A stretch of 64,000 nt of DNA from Epichloe hybrida (Eukaryota; Ascomycota; Sordariomycetes; Hypocreales; Clavicipitaceae), in NCBI GenBank assembly GCA_019022495.1, contig JAFEKR010000018.1, positions 248,001 through 312,000 of the forward strand, read 5' to 3'. Position numbers and translations under genes: made by a program. Of the stretch, positions 57,838-64,000 are shown piece by piece. Under the pieces are notes generated by a model. That model was not told the origin of the DNA and ran no database searches. It saw only the letters and a list, made by a program, of their open reading frames with translations. Every line of letters begins with the position of its first letter. Within the stretch, counting starts at the first letter, position 1.

Positions 57838-59337
57838 ATGCCCCGACTGGTGCGCCGACGCCCGCTCTGGGATCGCATCACCTCGATGCTCAACCCAATG
57901 GATTTTATTCTCTGGCTTTCAGAGGAGATTGAGACGAGGGACTGGGACTCGGGGCTGGTCGGGACGCAGCTTGGATTGGGACTCAACTTTCTGTTCCTCA
58001 TCGTTCGAGCGAACTCGGGGACCAAAAAGGCAAGTGATGACATATTTGGAGATGAGAGCTCATCAACAAGCTGGTCGTCGATACTTGTGAGTCATTAATC
58101 TGTCATGCCATGAGACTCTTCGTCTACTGACATGGGCTTGTAGATTTTTCCCCTGTGCTGGGGTCTTGTCGCATTCTCAATCACCAACGCAGTTTACGCC
58201 GTCTCGCGAACGAGAAAGTACAGACTATTCGGGGCTGATATTGATGTCAAGCCAAACACAACATCTGCCAGGAGAGTCCGAGTACAGTCTTCTCCTGTAG
58301 CGTCCTCGCCCTTGCGGTTCATTGCGGATATGATTTCACCCGATTCTGCCGAATCCCGCGCCCATCCCGAGAAGAACCGTGATGTGTGGGAGCTTTTTAT
58401 CTGGGACCCCCTGCCCGTGTGCATTCGGCTTCTTTGCTTGTTCAGCCCTGGCCATGTCTTGGTGTACTTGATTCACCTGCCGCTGGCACCTCTGGACCCC
58501 CGGCCAAGCGTCACAGTCTTCAATACCTTGATCATGCAGATTGTCTTGTCGGTCCAGATGATCCTGCTGTCATCGAGATATTCCCAACAAGCTAGGGACG
58601 GCGCAATCATCCAGAGGGAAGTATTTCACGAATACGACACCAAATTTGTTCAGCCGCGCATTCATCCCATCGTTCGAGATGTCGGAACACAGATGTCGGA
58701 GGAGCAGCCGGCCCTTTCGAGGGAGTTTGTGCAAGTTGGAACGCCAACTACGCTTATTAGACGGTCCTTTCTCAGTCAGGGCAACCCTCATGTTGACTCT
58801 GAGGAGTCCACGCCGAGTTACAGATTCAATAGTCCCGGTGCCAGCTCTGGGAATCTCCTGAAGCCGCAAATGTTCACCCCTGCCACTACTAGCCGGCGGT
58901 CCGAGATGTTTACACCAGCAATCAATAGCATTCGTTCGTCTGGAATGAGGCACAGCTTACCAGCTGGCTATACTCCTAATCAGAATACACCAGTTGCACA
59001 CACACCAGCGGCTCCGCCCTTCACTGCGAGCATACGGGCCTCTACAGGGACTCAATCTACATACAGGGGCAACATGGGAACATACTCGCAAAACAGGTCG
59101 CCTCTCAAAAAGGCTATCAGCATGGGCGATATCAACCAGGACGACTCTATCTCTCCACCACCCTCAAAGGAGGCGGCTGCGCCTGAACAGCGGAGCCCCG
59201 AGCTCCCAAGCAGTCCAACAAGACAGTTCGAACCTAGGCGGTTTGCTAGCTCCAACTTGAATAGTTCTCCGCATCCATTCGCCAACATGGGAAAACATGG
59301 CGCCACTGAACGCTTCCCTAAAAGATGGCGAGGCTAG
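57838..59337 (+). CDS. NUR1: Nuclear rim protein 1
   Basis: 480 residues from two exons, 57838-58086 and 58144-59337 (intron with GTGAGT donor and CTGTAG-like acceptor region, 57 nt, phase 0). Start ATG in CCACAATGCC. The N-terminus MPRLVRRRPLWDRITSMLNP followed by DFILWLSEEIETRDWDS is the hallmark of fungal Nur1. Hydrophobic segments lie near 43-60, 85-105, 165-190 and 200-220. Conserved stretches are AESRAHPEKNRDVWEL, CLFSPGHVLVYLIHLPL and EYDTKFVQPRIHP. The C-terminal half is Ser/Pro-rich and probably nucleoplasmic. In yeast, Nur1 with the LEM-type protein Heh1 tethers rDNA and silent chromatin to the inner nuclear membrane. Function here is by homology. Confidence 0.88.
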
Positions 59338-59914
59338 ATTTGCTTTTCTTTTCTTGTTCAGCAAAGATGGAGGGAGTTTACGGATATGGATGTTTGGACA
59401 GGCATTTTGTGGCGTCTTGTGTATATGTAGGTAGTATTATTTGCTCCTGGGGATTATATATATCTGCACACATGTGCAGTTCAATGCGCAGACCCAACAG
59501 TTGAAAGGTTCATTACTCATGCTAATTACTTGATCAAGTATGGACTTGATGCACTTGGCTTGCAACAAGATGGTGCAGATGACGTGTGCTAATAGAGATG
59601 CACATGGCCAGGCCCATCGTGAAGCTTGGTCACTCTTTCCGATTCTAAAGATCACAATTTCTCGCTAGGTCCTTCTGCCCCACGAGAAGAAGGACATGGC
59701 TACTCGAAGATTTCAATCCTGGCCTTTGTATGCCCAACTACCAAACTTTCGTTCATTTTTATCTCCATCCGCCTCATGCCCTTGCTTTCACGCAACAAGT
59801 CTTCTGCTACCAGCTGCTAGGCTAAGCAACCAGCCGGTGACAGCTGTATACTCACTGGTCAGCCAATGAAAGCACTTTGGTAGTCCTAGCAAGTTCACAG
59901 TCTCGTCGAGGATC
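59338..59914. other. Intergenic region NUR1 to large uncharacterised gene
   Basis: About 580 bp, 3' flank of NUR1 and promoter of the next gene. No further gene recognised. Confidence 0.6.
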
Positions 59915-62900
59915 ATGTCGCCTTTTATGCCACCAAAAGTCTCTGTCCCCTTGTCTGTTTCAGCCCAGTCAATTCAGAAAATATCCAAGAAGCCTACAAA
60001 ACAAGAAGACCCTTCTGCTGAACTTCACAGAGCTTCGGCAATCGGCTCTTGGTTCAAACAAATACTACCCAGCAATCGACCAGAGCGTGGAGGCACGCTT
60101 CGCCAACCAGGTCTTCAAGTGCAGAACGATCTCAAGCACCAAAGTAGTAATAAACCCCGGCGCCCAGCGTCACAAACTCGCCGGAATCGCAGAGGTGATG
60201 CAGTCGGATCAGACCAGATTACTGAATGGAATCTGCCTCGGAACACATCTGATGGAGGAAGCTTTCGAAATCACATCCAACTGGACCCTGCCATGGACGA
60301 GGACCGGAAGTGGAGCTGGGCACCTGGTGATGATGTGGAACGCCGTGGCAGAGAGCATTCAAGTAAGGGGCCGCGACAAGCACTACATGGTACTGACGAA
60401 AGTCGATTGAACGTTCTTAATGCGGGCGGTTCAGGCTCCCTTTCGACGCCTCCGCCGAACCTCCAATCAATCCAGGCAAAGCAAGAGGCTCGAAGGCTCC
60501 GACGAAACCTCAAAGAGAGCGGAGATTATCTAGGGGTCCAGGGGTTCAATCCCGAAACTGGAAAGCTTGATGTGATTACTCCATCAAACAGCGAGAGGAG
60601 CAGCCTTAGCCAAGAGACTCAGCAGAAACTTCATGTCTTGAAGAACGCTCTGAAAGATGCCAGACATTACTACAAGAGTACAAAAGAAAAGAGTGAGCAG
60701 GAGGCAAAGAAAATACTGCTGAGGAATGAGAAAGAGAAGGATCGTCGTCTGAACAATGGCAAAGACAAAATTCAGGAAATTAATAAGACGGTGACGTGGA
60801 AACGCCACGCACGGCAATGGTCGTCGGCGCAAGAGCCAAACCTCAGTCCTATCGCACAGTCAATTGCGGAAACAACGCCAGCCTCTCGTGAGTACTTGTC
60901 CGCCATTTTCAGATGCATTCCTACTGACAATGACGTGACAGGAAGACAATCGAAAGCTTGTGATGTGTCAGTGGCCAAGCGCGGTTCGAACTCGAGCCTC
61001 ATTGATCTCAACCATCCCGACAAAGAATCTGAACTGAACTATGCCACACGACAGACAGAGCGAGCACTGGCAAAGAGCCCGGATTCTACGGCGACTGTGG
61101 TTCGGACACCACACCGGCAAAGCTTTGCTGACCTTGCAGAGATGGGGCCATCAGCTTGGGAGCTTTTCGTCAATGGAATAAGTTTTGATAGTTCTGGTGA
61201 CACGGAGGAGCTGCAAGAGAACAAGTCAAAAAATGTCGGTGAGCAGGAATGTTCGGATAAGGCACATGGACAGGGCGAATCTCTTCGAACGGAAGGGAAT
61301 ATGATTTCAAACGACGAACAGGCCCAAGCACGGGCGGGATCTTTTTTAGACAAGGATTCAGAGAAAGTAGACGATCCCGGAGGGACGAAAGCACAGGTGG
61401 CCTTGCTACCAAACAAGAAGAGCCACGCCTCAGAAAAAGAAACCTCCCGAGTGGATGTTCAGCCCAGACGCAGCAGCAGAAATACGCTACCTCTAAGGCA
61501 CCCGAGTCTACGCTCCAGAGTCGACGCGATGGATCACGGAAACAACAAGTTGCTGAAGAGAAGATTTCCGACAAATGGGACCGAGAAGCAGGGGGCTCGA
61601 ACCAAGGAACGTCCATCGCCAATTGCAGCCTGCCGCAAGAAGATTGTGCCCAACTGGGGTCACTGGATGGGAGGAAGAAGAGGCTTCTCACCAAATTCCA
61701 AGATAAGCAGCCCTCGCATGCTGAGCAAAATGGTGAAGACAAACTCTCGGCAGCAAAAGGAGAATTCGGTCTTGATTCTAGGACCAGGTCCACACCCCTC
61801 GAGAGATGGTGTAATCGAGCCCATTTCACGACCTGCCCGGCATGCGGCTTCAAGCCGGCCAATGTTGACGTTGGGCATGCATACGAAGTACATGAGCCCA
61901 GACCAGGAGCCAAAGCAGCGAACAAGGGCGGATGTACGAAACCCGGCAGCAACGAACACGGGTCCCGACGCGCAACTCGCCCGGGGAAGCAGTCAGCTGG
62001 AGACCGCAAAGGACATTGCCATGGAAAGCAATTTCGAACCAACAGCAAAGTGTGCCTACACACACACCACCACCACTACTGGTTGCGACCAACGTCGTTC
62101 AGAGAAGAGCCTTCGAGCCGACCCAAGCCAAGAGACCAACAGCAGTCGAGCTCAACCAGTAGATTGGCAAAGCGGCGCAGCTATATACAGCCTGCCTCCG
62201 ATTGCCACGTCCGAAAGCAGCTTGGAAAGCTCTGTAATGAAACCCTTACAGAAGCCATCGTCGAGGGTCAAGCTGGCAAAAGATCACGACGAGATCGGTA
62301 CTACGTTGAAGCTCAACCAGAGGCCAGTAGACTGGTTCATGAAGAAGAATATGAAGCCTTTCCTAGACATGCACCGCGCTGCGGTGCGCAAGTCAGACAT
62401 TCCCGGGGCAGTAGAGCAAGGCATCAAGGCCATGAAGGCGGTAGACTGGAGATTGAGACAGCCAGACAACGTCCTGGCGCATCAACCCAATCCAGACTCG
62501 AGAGACAAAGACATCGACGACGACGTGCGCACAGAAGATGTGGAGAAGCCGGTAGATGCGGGCGGCGGCGTACCTCACGAAGACACATGCACCCACGTCG
62601 ACGTGTCGGTTGAGGACGACTTGACGGCGTTGGTTCGAGCTCCGGGACGCTTTCCATGTCTCAATGCAGGAGGCGGCAGCATGACGTGTGGTTGCCGAAG
62701 CTCTTCGGGTGACTCTAGAATAGCTGGATGGAACGTGGACGGTGTTGCACAACCAGATGGCCCATCTACTAGCTCGATGGCGGACACGGTAGGAGATTTC
62801 CTGGGTGTCGTGTGGTGCTACATGCTGCCCCTATGGCAGATGTACTGGGAACGGGTCGGGCCGTTGTTCACTTTCAAGTCGGAATACTGGTCAAGGCAAG

Positions 62901-63076
62901 ATAGAGACGAGGGCACATTGACGGATTGCCTGACAGTAGTGCTGGCCGTTCCGGTGTCTGTTTTACTCATTGCTGGTTACATTGTGGCACTCAGGCTTGG
63001 GCTGCTGTGTGTAGAGAATTTCGAGGCCGTGAGGGAGTGGGTTGATGATGTCTACTGGTATTATGTGATGCAATAG
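59915..63076 (+). CDS. Uncharacterised large disordered protein with C-terminal membrane segment
   Basis: 1053 codons as read, start ATG at 59915. Mostly hydrophilic and low in order. A central segment at about 195-300 is the best-conserved-looking part: QAKQEARRLRRNLKESGDYL, GVQGFNPETGKLDV, then a charged, probably helical region (KNALKDARHYYKSTKEKSEQ). Near the C-terminus are QRPVDWFMKKNMKPFLDMH and a single hydrophobic span at about 1005-1025 (VVLAVPVSVLLIAGYIVALR) followed by a short tail, so it may be tail-anchored. Bases 60888-60941 have a perfect GTGAGT donor, a CTGAC branch and a CAG acceptor, are 54 nt long and keep the frame; splicing would give 1035 residues. I do not recognise the family and assign no function. 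Confidence 0.85.
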   Translation: MSPFMPPKVSVPLSVSAQSIQKISKKPTKQEDPSAELHRASAIGSWFKQILPSNRPERGGTLRQPGLQVQNDLKHQSSNKPRRPASQTRRNRRGDAVGSDQITEWNLPRNTSDGGSFRNHIQLDPAMDEDRKWSWAPGDDVERRGREHSSKGPRQALHGTDESRLNVLNAGGSGSLSTPPPNLQSIQAKQEARRLRRNLKESGDYLGVQGFNPETGKLDVITPSNSERSSLSQETQQKLHVLKNALKDARHYYKSTKEKSEQEAKKILLRNEKEKDRRLNNGKDKIQEINKTVTWKRHARQWSSAQEPNLSPIAQSIAETTPASREYLSAIFRCIPTDNDVTGRQSKACDVSVAKRGSNSSLIDLNHPDKESELNYATRQTERALAKSPDSTATVVRTPHRQSFADLAEMGPSAWELFVNGISFDSSGDTEELQENKSKNVGEQECSDKAHGQGESLRTEGNMISNDEQAQARAGSFLDKDSEKVDDPGGTKAQVALLPNKKSHASEKETSRVDVQPRRSSRNTLPLRHPSLRSRVDAMDHGNNKLLKRRFPTNGTEKQGARTKERPSPIAACRKKIVPNWGHWMGGRRGFSPNSKISSPRMLSKMVKTNSRQQKENSVLILGPGPHPSRDGVIEPISRPARHAASSRPMLTLGMHTKYMSPDQEPKQRTRADVRNPAATNTGPDAQLARGSSQLETAKDIAMESNFEPTAKCAYTHTTTTTGCDQRRSEKSLRADPSQETNSSRAQPVDWQSGAAIYSLPPIATSESSLESSVMKPLQKPSSRVKLAKDHDEIGTTLKLNQRPVDWFMKKNMKPFLDMHRAAVRKSDIPGAVEQGIKAMKAVDWRLRQPDNVLAHQPNPDSRDKDIDDDVRTEDVEKPVDAGGGVPHEDTCTHVDVSVEDDLTALVRAPGRFPCLNAGGGSMTCGCRSSSGDSRIAGWNVDGVAQPDGPSTSSMADTVGDFLGVVWCYMLPLWQMYWERVGPLFTFKSEYWSRQDRDEGTLTDCLTVVLAVPVSVLLIAGYIVALRLGLLCVENFEAVREWVDDVYWYYVMQ
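60888..60941 (+). other. Probable in-frame 54-nt intron
   Basis: GTGAGTACTT donor, CTGAC branch point at 60922-60926 and GTGACAG acceptor inside the large uncharacterised gene. Its length is a multiple of three and it has no stop, so it is invisible to frame analysis. Either constitutive or retained. Confidence 0.7.
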
Positions 63077-63873
63077 CAGGGGGGTTGCTGTGCTGTACGT
63101 GACAGGGTAGTATTGTTAGACGTGACACGATATCAGCATCAATAGAGAGAGAATAGTCGGTACGTTGCATGCAGACTTGCGATGCTGTGAATGGCCGGCG
63201 GCCATCACGGGCGAAGGTAAAAAGTGCAAAGTCCGGGGACTTTGGACGCTCCTCTCCCCGGCAAAATGTGCTGATGCCGGCTTCGCGGCTTTGCGGCTTT
63301 GCCGGACGAGGGCCTAAAAATACTGTCAAATACATAATCCGTCCATGTACACTTTACGGATCCGTGCTTGTTGTTTGTTTGGGCGGGTGGCGCGGGGTTG
63401 AAGTTTGAAACAAGGCAAGCACTTCAATTTCACTCCCCGGCCAGTTGGCCAGCCTCGATTCCCAAATGGCCTGCTCTCACTGGCCCTGCCCCAATGCCTG
63501 CCCCTCCCCTGCCCCCCTCCCCTGCCCCTCCTCCGCATCGGAGCGCCCCTCTGCAGCGTTATCCGATCATCGGAGGCCCCCGGTGCCGGTCCTCGCGAAT
63601 AAGGCAACTTCTTCGTAGTTTATGTGCGTGCCTACTCATGTTGCCTCGATAATAAAAACCTCCATGTGGGCCGCCTCGCTCTGGTTCTCGTGCAGCTCAA
63701 ATCTCACCTACCTCTTTGAGTCTTTGGTGCTCGATTGACGGGAATCGTGGACGCAACGAGACATCTAGACGTCACCACCACCACCACCACTCCTCCTCTT
63801 TATTCTCTTCCTCGTCGCCCGCTTTGCCCCTCCACCAACTCGATATCACGATTCTACAAGGCCAAACTTCACA
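63077..63873 (+). promoter_or_regulatory. LEU1 promoter and leader
   Basis: About 800 bp between the large gene and the LEU1 start. It is rich in CCGG words, C/T tracts (CCCCTCCCCTGCCCCCCTCC near 63502-63521) and CACCAC repeats near 63771-63790. It contains a perfect Leu3-type element at 63580-63589. Confidence 0.6.
63580..63589. promoter_or_regulatory. Leu3-type binding site CCGGTGCCGG
   Basis: Exact match to the everted-repeat consensus CCGG-N2-CCGG bound by the zinc-cluster activator Leu3, 285 bp upstream of the LEU1 start. Leu3 controls leucine genes, including isopropylmalate isomerase, in response to alpha-isopropylmalate in yeast; a conserved role here is inferred from site plus gene. 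Confidence 0.75.
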
Positions 63874-64000
63874 ATGCCTAGCACAGCGAGCAGCCCACAG
63901 ACCTTGTACGACAAGGTGCTGTCAAGTCATATTGTGGATGAGAAGCTTGATGGCACGGTTCTGCTGTACATTGGTATGTGAAACGGTTACGCCGCGAACC
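63874..64000 (+). CDS. LEU1: 3-isopropylmalate dehydratase (isopropylmalate isomerase), first exon only
   Basis: Start ATG at 63874 in ACAATGCC. Exon 1 is 63874-63973 (MPSTASSPQTLYDKVLSSHI, VDEKLDGTVLLYI) and ends in phase 1 before a GTATGT donor; the next exon is expected to give Asp and the family's DRHLVHEV. The SPQTLYDKV and LLYI signature is that of fungal aconitase-family isopropylmalate isomerase, a 4Fe-4S enzyme converting 2- to 3-isopropylmalate in leucine synthesis. The catalytic parts lie beyond the window. Confidence 0.9.

Noticed and set aside
61170..62063. 297-codon minus-strand frame
   Set aside because: Shadow of the plus-strand large gene; Cys/Leu/Ser-rich composition typical of an antisense frame.

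Overview
This is nuclear DNA of a filamentous ascomycete, most likely a sordariomycete. Short introns with GTRNGT donors and CTRAC-like branch points, and the gene set (a Nur1-type nuclear rim protein, an ML-domain lipid transfer protein, a Set3-type PHD/SET protein), point that way. A GC-balanced, gene-bearing compartment at both ends flanks about 40 kb of AT-rich DNA carrying the signature of repeat-induced point mutation (RIP): C-to-T and G-to-A transitions, with nearly all in-frame stops being TAA/TAG where Gln or Trp codons are expected. I infer the lineage and did not compute it.

Layout. 1-3098: minus-strand F-box protein, running off the left edge. 3475-43493: one continuous transposon nest. 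Direct reading gives the order of insertion from terminal repeats and target-site duplications (TSDs). A small TIR element was hit by a Copia element (TSD AGAAG). That Copia was hit by a hAT-like element (TSD ATACTTAG). The hAT was hit three times: by a second Copia family (TSD AAAAA), by a Gypsy chromovirus (TSD CTATT), and again by the second Copia family (TSD ATAAT), which itself received a further copy. Next to it a 0.4 kb hAT-like MITE (TSD GTGGTGAG) was hit by a second Gypsy chromovirus (TSD GCACT). Without these insertions the two flanking genes would be about 0.7 kb apart, head to head.

43792-64000: a transglutaminase-like protein, ALG7 (first step of N-glycan assembly), a Set3-like PHD/SET protein, a 3.9 kb gene-poor spacer, an NPC2/PG-PI transfer protein, V-ATPase subunit F, Nur1, a large uncharacterised protein with a C-terminal membrane segment, and the first exon of isopropylmalate isomerase (LEU1) with a perfect Leu3-type site in its promoter. 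These are ordinary housekeeping neighbours and not a pathway cluster.

The most interesting signals are: (1) a reciprocal RIP-edge pattern, in which the outer end of each LTR stays nearly unmutated while the same end of its partner LTR is heavily mutated; (2) a second open frame, opposite to pol, between pol and the 3' LTR of both Gypsy elements, with a shared block; (3) a three-LTR Copia complex best explained by self-insertion followed by LTR-LTR deletion; (4) two hAT-like elements that share the CAGAGC terminus.
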